Made by a program: the position numbers and the translations under genes. Under the pieces are notes generated by a model that worked only from the letters and a program-made list of their open reading frames with translations, was not told where the DNA came from and searched no databases. This document shows, piece by piece, positions 25,919-34,599 of a stretch of 35,992 nucleotides of DNA. Location: the IMG/VR virus record IMGVR_UViG_3300028596_000039, positions 1 through 35,992 of that record; one strand, given 5' to 3'. This DNA comes from a virus. Numbering within the stretch: position 1 is the first letter of the stretch; each line of letters starts with the position of its first letter.

Positions 25919-27247
25919 ATGGCACGATCTGCACTCGACTACCTGATGATGGTAGCTGGTACCGAAAGCCTGAACGGCGGCGACACCGGTGGCGACAACC
26001 TGGGTGGCGGCGACAACAACGACAACCCGGTCAACCTCGACAACGTCGAAGCGGCCGTCGAACAAGCGCGCGCCGATACCGCCGAAGCTCAAGTGGTTGT
26101 TGAGCAGGCTGCGCAAGCTGCTGAAGAAGCTGCTGAAGTCCTGGAAGAGCACGAAGAAGCACTGCAAGAACTGGCCGAAGAAGTCGCCGGCGTCGAATCG
26201 ATGATCCAGGGTCGCACCCCGTTCAACGGCATCGCCTTCGCTGACCGCTACAACCGCTGCGCCAAGCTGAACGTTGCCCTGGGCGGCCGTGACTTCAACC
26301 GCTGCGGCGCTGAAAGCCTGAACGACCTGGCCTCGGCCAAGCTGTTCTCGGTGGCTGGTGTCGAAGGCTTCATGGACACCATCAAGGCCGGCGCCAACAA
26401 GGCGATCGAGTTCATCAAGGGCATCTTCAACTCCATGATCAACTTCTTCGTTGGTCTGAAGAACACCGCCGACGGCCTGGAGCGTCAAGCCAAGACCCTG
26501 GCAGCGAACATCGCCTCGAAAGAGCCGAAGTCGAAGATCAAGCTGGGTTCCTGGAACATCGGCTGCGACTACGCCAACGCCGGTCTGCGCGGCATCGACG
26601 GCATCCTGCACGCCGGTGTGTTCGACCTGGTCGCCAGCTCCCTGCCAGCCTTCATGGACCTGAGCAAGAAGCTGGATGGCATCGACATGGGCACCTTCCG
26701 TACTGCGTACAAGAAAGTGACCGACGACATCAAAGAAGTCGCCAAGGCCGCCGGCAAGCCGAACGTCAACCAGACCTCCGACAAGACCTCGGTACTGATG
26801 GTTCACGCTGGCTTCCGCGTGTTCGCTTCGTTCAACGAGAAGTTCGAGACCGAAAGCGAAGCCGTCGCTGCTGCTCGTTCGATCAAGCTGACCTTCGGCA
26901 AGACCGACGACGCCTCGAAGTACACCAAAGGCGAAAGCGACATCAAGGCCTCCAAGGCTCAGCTGGAAAGCACCCTGAAGGGTGTTCACGACTACGTCGG
27001 CGAACTGCGCTCCAGCAAAGTGGCTGCCAAGTTCTCCAAAGCTGAACGCGACCGCGTGATCGGCACCCTGAACGTCCAGATCAAGGGCGACCACGGTGAA
27101 GGCGACGCCAAGCGTGAAAGCGCGAAGAAGGCCATCGACCTGTGCAAAGCGATCTACGTTTCGGCGTCCTCGCTGACCTCGTCCGTCGACCGCCTGTACA
27201 TCTACCTGGCCAACCAGATCCTGGGCGCTGTTAAAGCTCACTTCTGA
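25919..27247 (+). CDS. Major inner-head-like protein with four G-x-E sites
   Basis: 442 residues from ATG 25919. Order: AGTES at 13-17; a Gly/Asn/Asp-rich linker (19-36); an Ala/Glu coiled coil (41-90); AGVE at 90-93; GAES at 130-133; AGVE at 146-149; then GFMDTIKAGANKAIEFIKG and IFNSMINFFVGL, the family's amphipathic helix; then a helical body. Up to 149 residues could be removed, in steps, by the head protease. Codon use is the most extreme in the window, almost exclusively C- or G-ending optimal codons, implying very high expression. It stands alone between a palindrome-bearing leader and its own terminator. It may be the most abundant inner-head protein; that is inference. Confidence 0.8.
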   Translation: MARSALDYLMMVAGTESLNGGDTGGDNLGGGDNNDNPVNLDNVEAAVEQARADTAEAQVVVEQAAQAAEEAAEVLEEHEEALQELAEEVAGVESMIQGRTPFNGIAFADRYNRCAKLNVALGGRDFNRCGAESLNDLASAKLFSVAGVEGFMDTIKAGANKAIEFIKGIFNSMINFFVGLKNTADGLERQAKTLAANIASKEPKSKIKLGSWNIGCDYANAGLRGIDGILHAGVFDLVASSLPAFMDLSKKLDGIDMGTFRTAYKKVTDDIKEVAKAAGKPNVNQTSDKTSVLMVHAGFRVFASFNEKFETESEAVAAARSIKLTFGKTDDASKYTKGESDIKASKAQLESTLKGVHDYVGELRSSKVAAKFSKAERDRVIGTLNVQIKGDHGEGDAKRESAKKAIDLCKAIYVSASSLTSSVDRLYIYLANQILGAVKAHF

Positions 27248-27270
27248 TCGCCGCGGTAGTTCGTTGAGTA

Positions 27271-27320
27271 CTAACCTACCCGCCCTAACCGGCGGGTAGG
27301 TTAGCTCTTCTTTCTATTTG
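27271..27320 (+). terminator. Hairpin terminator
   Basis: A perfect 14-bp stem (27271-27284 with 27291-27304), loop CTAACC, followed by the pyrimidine-rich CTCTTCTTTCTATTT. It begins 24 bases after the stop at 27247 and insulates the highly expressed gene from the next. Confidence 0.85.
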
Positions 27321-27365
27321 CATTTTGATGCTATGTGCTAATTATCCACTCAACAGGTAACCGAT
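27321..27365 (+). promoter_or_regulatory. Probable promoter upstream of 27366
   Basis: The segment follows a terminator. GATGCTATGTG at 27327-27337 is 28 bases from the ATG and matches GACGCTATATG (12866-12876) at nine of eleven positions. CAACAGGTAACC gives a weak AGGT ribosome binding site. TATG at 27332-27335 fits the short core described for phiKZ-type late promoters. Confidence 0.4.
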
Positions 27366-28388
27366 ATGAATGGGCAAAGCGTAGCTCCTTTGCGGTTTAT
27401 TGTTACCCCGACTCTGAAAGATATTTCGGACCAAGATCGGGAAGAATTCGACGCGATTGAACAGCAACCGGTCATGGAAGAACTCTCTGCGGAGAATGAC
27501 CAGGTTAGCGGGACTGAACGTTACTACAACTACATCCTGCATTCCCATGCGGTTGTAGCGGCAGATCTGGGTTCTGTCAGTGGTACCGAGAGCATCCTCG
27601 ACTCCGTCAAGAATGGTGTCAAGAAAGTTATCCAGATGGTCAAGGATTTCTTTAAGTGGATTTGGAGTTTCTTCTCGGCTAAAGAGAAGAAGATCGATAA
27701 CAAGCTGGAGAACATTGACCACCGGCTTAAAGATAAGGGAGTAAAGTCGGGTGAGATCACTTACCCACAAAAGACCTACTTCATCTATCCGAAACCGGGT
27801 AAGCCTGCAAAGGATCTGGGTTGGGTAAGTGAGACCAATAAACGGGTAGCGAAAGGCATTACCAACGTCAACAGCTACGCAGCTAAGTTGACCGACCTCT
27901 TAAACACCATGGAACGCATGGCTAAGGATCGTCAACCAGTTGGTGAGATCACCAAAGCGGTTGTTGGGTTTAATGGCCAGGTCCGTGACATCTTCGATGC
28001 TCGTGGTCGTGATAAGGCTACCTTTATCACTACTGATGATTTCCGTTTCGGTCCAACAAAGATCCAGTACAACCCGAGCGGCAACGTCCGTAAAGATTTC
28101 CATGCGGCTACTTTCACTACTACCCAGACCACAGTGGAAGAAATCCGTAAAGAGACCAAGGCTAACTTGGTTCACTTGAAAACCCTGACGGTTGATTTGC
28201 AGAAGCTGGAAAGGACCATGGTCGATACCTTGACCCTGCTCAGCAACAGCAAAGATATCCCGAGCTCGGTGCATAAAGTATTCTCTTCGGTGATCCGTAA
28301 TGCACTCGAAGATATCAAAGGTTTCGAACATGTCCTGTACAAGGCGTTGGTAACCATTACTGACCTGTGCTGGGCAGCCACCAATTAA
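27366..28388 (+). CDS. Inner-head-like protein with two SGTE sites
   Basis: 340 residues. The leader is acidic (residues 18-46); SGTE occurs at 48-51 and again at 72-75. The second is followed by SILDSVKNGVKKVIQMVKDF and FKWIWSFFSAKEKK, the family amphipathic helix with a W-I-W-S-F-F ending. The body is Lys/Thr/Val-rich and less helical than in other members. Cleavage by a phiKZ-type head protease at SGTE is expected. It starts a three- or four-gene operon that ends at 30998. Confidence 0.8.
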   Translation: MNGQSVAPLRFIVTPTLKDISDQDREEFDAIEQQPVMEELSAENDQVSGTERYYNYILHSHAVVAADLGSVSGTESILDSVKNGVKKVIQMVKDFFKWIWSFFSAKEKKIDNKLENIDHRLKDKGVKSGEITYPQKTYFIYPKPGKPAKDLGWVSETNKRVAKGITNVNSYAAKLTDLLNTMERMAKDRQPVGEITKAVVGFNGQVRDIFDARGRDKATFITTDDFRFGPTKIQYNPSGNVRKDFHAATFTTTQTTVEEIRKETKANLVHLKTLTVDLQKLERTMVDTLTLLSNSKDIPSSVHKVFSSVIRNALEDIKGFEHVLYKALVTITDLCWAATN

Positions 28389-28399
28389 GGAGAAGATGT

Positions 28400-28891
28400 A
28401 TGCGGCTTAATTTGGTAAACATCCCCTCCCTAGTAGGCTCTGGACTCTCCAGTATCTTCTGTGAGAGCTTTAATCCCAAGTTTGGTAATAAGGTAGCCGT
28501 AGGTGAAGATCTCTTCAAATACGTGCTCCCTGGGCCTCCTAAAGAGGTCTTCATGTTTCAGCGCGTTTCACTGAACGAACTTTTCGACGGCATTCCCCAG
28601 TCCATCGTTGGGATCAAGCAGCGTGATTGGTTCGATCCTGCCCCGGAAGCAATCATTGAAGTGTTGGGAACAACCCTCACCACTCAGGATCCTCCAGTAG
28701 AAGAATTGCTTCCAGAAGACGGCGAAGAGCTGACCAAGCTGTTCAATACCTGGGTTCAGTACATTGGTTTGGGTGGACTGTATCGAGCAGACGTGGACCT
28801 TTCCGTTTCGGACGGTTGGTTGCACGTAGATGCTCGTCGTTCGGTTGTGTTCAAAGGTACCGTCTCTATTAAAGTCCAGGAGGCAGAATGA
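28400..28891 (+). CDS. Hypothetical virion-type protein
   Basis: 163 residues. ATG 28400 is chosen because AAGGAG (28387-28392) is seven bases upstream; the out-of-frame ATG at 28396 stops after four codons. The protein has an acidic, proline-rich middle (PPVEELLPEDGEE) and a beta-strand end (WLHVDARRSVVFKGTVSIKV). That end resembles SFMWQGSVTLSV in the product of 30294-30998, so the two may share a carboxy-terminal domain. Coupled to the next gene by overlap at 28888. Confidence 0.65.
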   Translation: MRLNLVNIPSLVGSGLSSIFCESFNPKFGNKVAVGEDLFKYVLPGPPKEVFMFQRVSLNELFDGIPQSIVGIKQRDWFDPAPEAIIEVLGTTLTTQDPPVEELLPEDGEELTKLFNTWVQYIGLGGLYRADVDLSVSDGWLHVDARRSVVFKGTVSIKVQEAE

Positions 28892-30297
28892 ATCCTTATC
28901 AGAAATTAGGCTTTATCGGGATGCTGATCAACGGCCTCGGTAAGACCGAAATCACGGAAGAAAGCAATCCCCGATTGTTGCAATACCTGAAAGACCAAGG
29001 CATCGGTGAAGTAACCCGTGAAAACTTGGTCATTCAGTTGCACGGGGTAATCAATGCCGTAGGTCGTCAGTTTGATTATTACGACTCCTCGGAGATGGCT
29101 ACCAACAAGGCATTGTGCGAGTACCTGTGCGAGTTGGCACGTGAAATCAGCATTGGTAACTACCCGCCTACTCGTGATGTAGCGATGATCATCACGGCAC
29201 AGGGTAACAAGCCAGGTAGTTCTAACAATCAGGAAGGTGTTGAAGGCCTGATTGTCATGGCTAAGCAAGTATTGGACAAGTACGAAGATCTGGACGGTGA
29301 TGAACTGCCCGATCAACATGACGGTATTTACCAGTTCGATGCTCGCCTGCTGGAATACCTCGATCGGGTACTGTCCTTGGTAGATGTCTTCGTAACGGCT
29401 CGTTTCGGTATGATCGCCGGTATCGAGGAATACGCTCCGTTGGACTACAACGAAGTTCACCCTATCGAGAGTTTTGACATCGGTGGCTATGAGTGCTTGC
29501 AAACCGAGAGTTGCAAGTGCGGCTGTGCGGCTGATCATTCGTTGAAGATGCTCCAGGGTATTGAAGATTACCTCGCCGAGAAGGTGGATACTCCGGACTA
29601 TTTCTACTTCGAGGGGGTAACCCGAGCGAACGGTTTGGCTTTGGACAACATCTCGGGTAGTGAAGGTCCTGTCTTTGACGCCGTAAAGAACCTGGGCAAG
29701 GTCGCGTACAAGGCAGCGATGGAAACGTGGGAAAACGTTAAAGCTTTGTTTGATGAAAGTGAAGAAGACGCGGATGATAACGTTACCAACGTTGCGGACG
29801 ATAACAAGAAGGCTATTCAGTCGATGGATGGCAAAGACGCGAAGATCAACGACAAAGCGGCGGCTGGTATCAAAGCTATGGCCACTAAAGTTGATCCGTC
29901 TGGTGCCATGGGGCAAATCGTGGCACGTCTTGAAGGACCTTCGAGTGCTGGTGGTGTTATTGATGGTCTTCTGGGCCTTCTGGGGACCCGCAGCGCTCTG
30001 ACCAAAGAGCTCGAGACCGAGAAGAAAAACGCCGAAACCGCATTGGCTGATCTGAAGAAAGCTTCGGAAAGTGTCAGTGGTGACGACAGCAACAAAGACG
30101 CCGCTGCTGCTGCCAAGGCCGCTATGCAGGACAAAATCTCCAAGGCCAAAGAAGCAGTTGCTGCTGTTAAGAAGAAAGCCCAGGAACACAGCAAGGTCAC
30201 CAAGGGTATTCGTAAGGCTATCCGTGGGATCACTCCCCACATCTTCATCAGCGTTGGTCCTAAGAAATCCAAGGACGACAAGGAAGACGACAAATGA
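28888..30297 (+). CDS. Inner-head-like protein with cysteine cluster (469 residues)
   Basis: ATG 28888 with AGGAGG just upstream. A long leader (about 255 residues) is followed by SGSE (256-259) and GPVFDAVKNLGKVAYKAAM, an amphipathic helix, then acidic and Lys/Ala-rich coiled-coil segments and a very charged tail (KKSKDDKEDDK). Other G-x-E sites lie at GVE 117-119 and AGIE 177-180. SCKCGCAADH (C209, C211, C213) is unusual and might bind metal in the leader part. The layout fits the inner-head family with an exceptionally large removable part. ATGA overlap with the next gene. Confidence 0.72.
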   Translation: MNPYQKLGFIGMLINGLGKTEITEESNPRLLQYLKDQGIGEVTRENLVIQLHGVINAVGRQFDYYDSSEMATNKALCEYLCELAREISIGNYPPTRDVAMIITAQGNKPGSSNNQEGVEGLIVMAKQVLDKYEDLDGDELPDQHDGIYQFDARLLEYLDRVLSLVDVFVTARFGMIAGIEEYAPLDYNEVHPIESFDIGGYECLQTESCKCGCAADHSLKMLQGIEDYLAEKVDTPDYFYFEGVTRANGLALDNISGSEGPVFDAVKNLGKVAYKAAMETWENVKALFDESEEDADDNVTNVADDNKKAIQSMDGKDAKINDKAAAGIKAMATKVDPSGAMGQIVARLEGPSSAGGVIDGLLGLLGTRSALTKELETEKKNAETALADLKKASESVSGDDSNKDAAAAAKAAMQDKISKAKEAVAAVKKKAQEHSKVTKGIRKAIRGITPHIFISVGPKKSKDDKEDDK

Positions 30298-30998
30298 AGT
30301 CACTACATCCCGCATTGGTTAAGCATTTCCTTAACCAGATCCCAGGTGCTACGGCTATCAATGGGATCGAACACGGCGATCCCGGTACCTTCGTGCTTCT
30401 TGTCGATATCAACGGCAAGGAAGAACGCCTGGAAGTCCCTAAGAGTGATCTCAGTGATCGTTTGAAGAGCGACCATGTCAACGTCCGGGCTAAAGCTGGA
30501 ACTACCTTCTCGGAGGTCCTACGGCGTCTCAGCGATGACTATGGCTTGTACTGGATCAAAGGGGTCGATTACGTTGCTAACGAAGCACCTGCGGTCGGGT
30601 CTATCCTGATCAACGTTCCAGAGACCAGTTTCATGTGGCAGGGTTCTGTGACCCTTTCGGTGTTCCCGGGTGAAGAACGTTGTAAGGACCCGATTCGTAT
30701 TCCTCTGGAGACTGCCCGCACTGCTTTGTTGCTGGCACAGAAGATCTTCCAGGCGGATGCCGGGGTGGTGACCACTAAAGGGAATCTTACACAGAAAGTA
30801 GCGGAAGCAATCATCGCCTATTTGACCGAATACGGTGATGAGACCTTCGTCCTGAAAGACTTGTCCGGCTGCAAGGTCCTACGGGTCTTCGCCGATACGT
30901 TCAGCAGTGTTGCAGTGTTGGATGTGAAAGGCAAAGGGAACGTGTTTATTCGATTCGATTCCGAAAAGGATAACGTTGTTCCTCCGACCAACCGTTAG
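30294..30998 (+). CDS. Hypothetical virion-type protein
   Basis: 234 residues, coupled by ATGA to the previous gene. Beta-strand patterns dominate (TFVLLVDINGKEERLEVPKS, SILINVPETSFMWQGSVTLS) with one alanine/leucine helix (TARTALLLAQKIFQADAG). The WQGSVTLSV segment resembles FKGTVSIKV at the end of the protein encoded at 28400, suggesting a shared fold on both sides of the cysteine-cluster gene. No known domain. It is the last gene before the hairpin at 31005. Confidence 0.65.
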   Translation: MKSLHPALVKHFLNQIPGATAINGIEHGDPGTFVLLVDINGKEERLEVPKSDLSDRLKSDHVNVRAKAGTTFSEVLRRLSDDYGLYWIKGVDYVANEAPAVGSILINVPETSFMWQGSVTLSVFPGEERCKDPIRIPLETARTALLLAQKIFQADAGVVTTKGNLTQKVAEAIIAYLTEYGDETFVLKDLSGCKVLRVFADTFSSVAVLDVKGKGNVFIRFDSEKDNVVPPTNR

Positions 30999-31004
30999 CC
31001 ATAC

Positions 31005-31035
31005 CCAACGGTGGAGGTATCCCCTCCACCGTTGG
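31005..31035 (+). terminator. Hairpin terminator, close to the next ribosome binding site
   Basis: A perfect 13-bp stem (31005-31017 with 31023-31035), loop TATCC, begins six bases after the stop at 30998. It is followed by TTT only and then by AAGGAG (31039-31044) for the gene at 31050, leaving no space for a promoter. Read-through or RNA processing between the two genes is likely. Confidence 0.65.
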
Positions 31036-31049
31036 TTTAAGGAGTTGAG

Positions 31050-32555
31050 ATGTCCACCTTGAATACGACTGTACCGGCTGAAGAAAACTACGACAGTTTT
31101 CTCCGGCCTGCTATTTACGATTCCATGATCGCAGTGTTGGGGTTCTACGGGTTACGTTCAGCGACAAACATTTATTTCAACGGTGAGACCGACGTTGTCA
31201 AGCTTATTGGTAACGCGCAGTCGGATGGCCCAACTGCCGATCGTTTTACCGACGGAACCTTCCGTAACAAGATCTTTATCACTGCAGAAGTTGAGGACAG
31301 TGAGTTCTGGGATCTGCGACGTGATCTGACTGAGCGACCCGTGTTCCTGAACAAGGAACTCCCGTTGATCATTTCCCCTTCATTCGAGGGTAAACAGATC
31401 CGGGTTAATGTGGTGTCTCGCTTCAATACACTCGCTCAAGCCAAAGCGTTTGTTAGTAAGATCAATCGTCAGCGTAAGAACCAAGTGGTGGACTTCAACT
31501 TCACACCAACTGTACACATGCTCTTTAACAAAGGTCTGGTACGGTTCGTGGACATCCTCCACACCATGTTGCAGAAGTGGGAACCCACTTTGCCAGAGTT
31601 CCAGGAATGGTTTGGTGAATACGCTCAGTTCAACTTCAGTGAAATTACCAACGTCGGCGGCAATCTCCCACAGATCGTGGTCCCACTGAAGCCTAACAAC
31701 ATCGGGATCAGCTTTACCGAACCCTTTGTAGCCAAAGCCAAGAAAGGTTCTACCTACGCTCAGTTTGAAGTGGAGTTCGGTTATTCGTTCTTCTTCAACT
31801 CGTTCATGGGTTGGGAAGTGGAATACCCACTGAACGTTTACCAGGATCAGATCCCGGAAGAATACATTCCGCGACCTCAGCAAGGGTTCACTGAATACAA
31901 AGGTGTTACGTCTGGTCCGGAGATTACCTCTGGCCGAGAAATTGCTCCGCCTATGGACTTTATCCAAAGTCCTTACTTCCTCAAGCTCCCTGGTCATGAT
32001 CCGTGGACCGCGCCGTATGAGTGGTGGATCCAACCAGTGGTGCAAGCCCAGTTGGCGTTGAAAGATGAAGCAGAGCAAGTAATTGGTAACATCTTTGAAT
32101 TGCCCGAGTTCAAGTGGCGCCCTAAAGCGGTGGAGTATATCAAGCGTCGTCATGCTTATGCCTTCCTGCACCACGAAACCCCTTTCCTATTCCGCCTCTT
32201 TGCTGGTAACCACGCACTGGACCCCAAAGACGTCCGGATGGATGCAGACGGCACAGTAACCCTGTTGACTCGCCCTAACCTGAAGCTGACGTATCACTTG
32301 GTGGTGAACATCGACTACGCCATCCGTGATTACAGCAAACAGCTCTGGGATGACGTAGGTTGGGACGATGACGGTTATTGGGGAATCATTCGAACCATCT
32401 TCAACTGGATCGATTTCAACAAGTTCCCTAAGCCGTGGGTTCACAACATCCCCACTATTCTTCACAACATCGATTTGGGTCACGGCAAAGTACCCCATCG
32501 GTTTAACGTCTACCAAGGCCTCTTCGGTATTGTGGCCCATAACGCAGGAAGATGA
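31050..32555 (+). CDS. Virion structural protein, unknown role
   Basis: 501 residues from ATG 31050 with AAGGAG five bases upstream. The protein is rich in Trp, Phe, Tyr and Pro, with strand-rich stretches, and has no enzyme motif or membrane segment. A DDDG-type acidic patch (WDDVGWDDDGYW) lies near residue 440. The composition and the three following co-oriented genes fit tail or baseplate structural proteins of a myovirus. Family not recognised. Its stop overlaps a possible start (32552) of the next gene. Confidence 0.68.
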   Translation: MSTLNTTVPAEENYDSFLRPAIYDSMIAVLGFYGLRSATNIYFNGETDVVKLIGNAQSDGPTADRFTDGTFRNKIFITAEVEDSEFWDLRRDLTERPVFLNKELPLIISPSFEGKQIRVNVVSRFNTLAQAKAFVSKINRQRKNQVVDFNFTPTVHMLFNKGLVRFVDILHTMLQKWEPTLPEFQEWFGEYAQFNFSEITNVGGNLPQIVVPLKPNNIGISFTEPFVAKAKKGSTYAQFEVEFGYSFFFNSFMGWEVEYPLNVYQDQIPEEYIPRPQQGFTEYKGVTSGPEITSGREIAPPMDFIQSPYFLKLPGHDPWTAPYEWWIQPVVQAQLALKDEAEQVIGNIFELPEFKWRPKAVEYIKRRHAYAFLHHETPFLFRLFAGNHALDPKDVRMDADGTVTLLTRPNLKLTYHLVVNIDYAIRDYSKQLWDDVGWDDDGYWGIIRTIFNWIDFNKFPKPWVHNIPTILHNIDLGHGKVPHRFNVYQGLFGIVAHNAGR

Positions 32556-32557
32556 TT

Positions 32558-33865
32558 ATGGCTTTTTCTATCAAACCGTTGGGCGAACAAACACTGCCGG
32601 AACCGGAAGCGCCCAGGATCTACAGCAGCGACTATCGACACTCCATCGTCGAAAGTACTTACCAGCCGGAACGGGTTATCCTGTCTCAAGACAGTGGTAC
32701 CCCGCGGATCTGCCTGTTCTACCATCAGTTCCTCAATCAGCAAGATGAACCTAAGCCGTTCACCTTGGAAGGGGTGGGGACATACCAGTCCTATATCCGT
32801 ATCGACAAGCTCCCTTTGCTGTTGAATGACGGTAACGGTTCTTTCAGCTTCAACCCGCAAACCGCTGAGTCGGAAAAGAAGTTTACCGCTCGTGTAGTGT
32901 TCGATGAAGTCCCTACCCTCCATGACGTCTTTATCATGGACATTGGTGACGGTAACGCCGGATTGTTTGCCATTACCGACCAACCAGAGATCCGCGAAGC
33001 CACCGCCAACAAGATCTACGAGTTCCAGTTCTCGTTCTTGTCGATCGTGAACGAACAGATCGACGTGATCTTGGAATCCCGTGTGGTGCGCCGTAAGGTC
33101 TACTACCGTGACTCTGCATTGCACGGTGGTCAAACCCTGATCAGTTCCGAACTGGAACAAACCGCTAAGACCTTGTTCGGTTGGAAGACGACTATCGCTC
33201 AGTACATCTTGAGTGACTTCTACTGGAACCCGGAGAACACCATCGTTTACGACCGTGCCGGTGCTCCTGAAGGTAAGACGGAAAAGATCTACGATCCTTA
33301 CCTGGTCAACTTCCTTACCGCGGTTATTACACCGGACATGCGCGGTCGTTATCCGTGCATCAACCAATTCTCGCTGCAATACGGTGGGTTGGAAGATGCA
33401 CGTTATGGACCTATCAACATCTGGACGTTCCTGTTGCGTCATGACATGAACGTGTTGCCGTTGTGTAACCGTAAAGCCAAGATCATTGACGTCAACCGGG
33501 TAGAAGCCACCCGACTCTACGGTAACCTGCGCTCCAGTCGTATTCGCTGGTTCGTCAGTACCAACCCGGACGACTTCAAGAAGTATTCGGCTTACATCAA
33601 CATGGACGGCTACCCAATCGTTAAGCTCAGTCCGGAAGAAGACATTGCGGCTTACATGTTCTCGGAAGGGTTCTACCAAGGTAAGCCAGAGGGTGAGTTC
33701 GAGAACATTGTGTATTCATCTTACCGTGATCAGCAGATTGACCATACTCGGTTGCTCGAATATGTGAAAGGTTATTTTGATCTGACCCCGTTGGAGCGAC
33801 TTTACCAAGGGGGGATCCTCATTCACTTGATCGACCTCTCTCGGAAAATTCAAGGATACAGATAA
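32558..33865 (+). CDS. Virion structural protein, unknown role
   Basis: 435 residues from ATG 32558; AGGAAG at 32546-32551 is six bases upstream, whereas the ATG at 32552 abuts it directly and is less likely. The sequence is strand-rich and aromatic, with many Asp, Tyr and Ile residues and no enzyme motif, typical of tail or baseplate proteins. One base-to-base junction (stop ends at 33865, next ATG at 33866) couples it to the next gene. Family not recognised. Confidence 0.68.
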   Translation: MAFSIKPLGEQTLPEPEAPRIYSSDYRHSIVESTYQPERVILSQDSGTPRICLFYHQFLNQQDEPKPFTLEGVGTYQSYIRIDKLPLLLNDGNGSFSFNPQTAESEKKFTARVVFDEVPTLHDVFIMDIGDGNAGLFAITDQPEIREATANKIYEFQFSFLSIVNEQIDVILESRVVRRKVYYRDSALHGGQTLISSELEQTAKTLFGWKTTIAQYILSDFYWNPENTIVYDRAGAPEGKTEKIYDPYLVNFLTAVITPDMRGRYPCINQFSLQYGGLEDARYGPINIWTFLLRHDMNVLPLCNRKAKIIDVNRVEATRLYGNLRSSRIRWFVSTNPDDFKKYSAYINMDGYPIVKLSPEEDIAAYMFSEGFYQGKPEGEFENIVYSSYRDQQIDHTRLLEYVKGYFDLTPLERLYQGGILIHLIDLSRKIQGYR

Positions 33866-34594
33866 ATGCTAACCCTCCAACGGTATAACTTCATACGGGA
33901 AGAGATCTTCAGGCTGCACAACATCTTGAATAACCGGCTCTACCCTGTACGGGTTACGCCGGTCATGATGATGACGGTAGAGGAACTCCGTAACCGTGAG
34001 ACCTTTACTCGGGATGATGCGATTGGTGATCCTAACCTGTACGAGGATTACCAAGAGATCCAAATGGAATGCCATCGGATCGTCAAGATCCTCCCGAACC
34101 TGGTTAAGGAAAGAGACCTGGGCTTTGCTCGACCGAATGACCACATTGTGGAAATCTTCGAATCGGCCCAGAACTACTTGAAACTGTGGGTGGAGCTGGT
34201 GACCAACGCCAGTGAATTCCGTCCACCTCCCCTAGATGAATTGCGGGACATCGAAAGTCTGGCCTATTGTCTGTATCCCGAATACAAGAAGATCAAGCAA
34301 TACTTGTTGGTTCGGGACAGCTATCTCTCCAAAGAGGAGCAGGCTAAGAAGGTGGAAGACGGGTTCATGAGCTTGGCTGCATTGTTCGGTATGACTCCGC
34401 ACGATATGGCCAAGAAGGACAGCTTGGACTTTGTCAGTCATCTGGAAGGTCTGGGGATCGATACGGGTCGTTCTACGGTCACGCAGGAGGACTTCTCTGC
34501 GTTGTCAGCGCTTAATAGTGCTAGTACCGTCAGTGACGGGCTTTTCACTCCAGAAGTCCCCACAGAGCTTCCTAACTGGACGTTTAACAGGTAA
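33866..34594 (+). CDS. Hypothetical helical virion-associated protein
   Basis: 242 residues beginning directly after the previous stop. The first 175 residues are helical and charged (VEELRNRETFTRDD, EYKKIKQYLLVRD); the last 60 are polar, Ser/Thr-rich and probably disordered. No recognised domain. Its placement between structural genes suggests a tail or baseplate accessory or assembly factor. Confidence 0.63.
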   Translation: MLTLQRYNFIREEIFRLHNILNNRLYPVRVTPVMMMTVEELRNRETFTRDDAIGDPNLYEDYQEIQMECHRIVKILPNLVKERDLGFARPNDHIVEIFESAQNYLKLWVELVTNASEFRPPPLDELRDIESLAYCLYPEYKKIKQYLLVRDSYLSKEEQAKKVEDGFMSLAALFGMTPHDMAKKDSLDFVSHLEGLGIDTGRSTVTQEDFSALSALNSASTVSDGLFTPEVPTELPNWTFNR

Positions 34595-34599
34595 CCCTC

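Noticed and set aside
24869-27241. A 790-codon open frame on the minus strand opposite two inner-head-like genes
   Set aside because: A shadow of extreme C/G third-position bias; it runs through a palindromic intergenic region and shows no domain.
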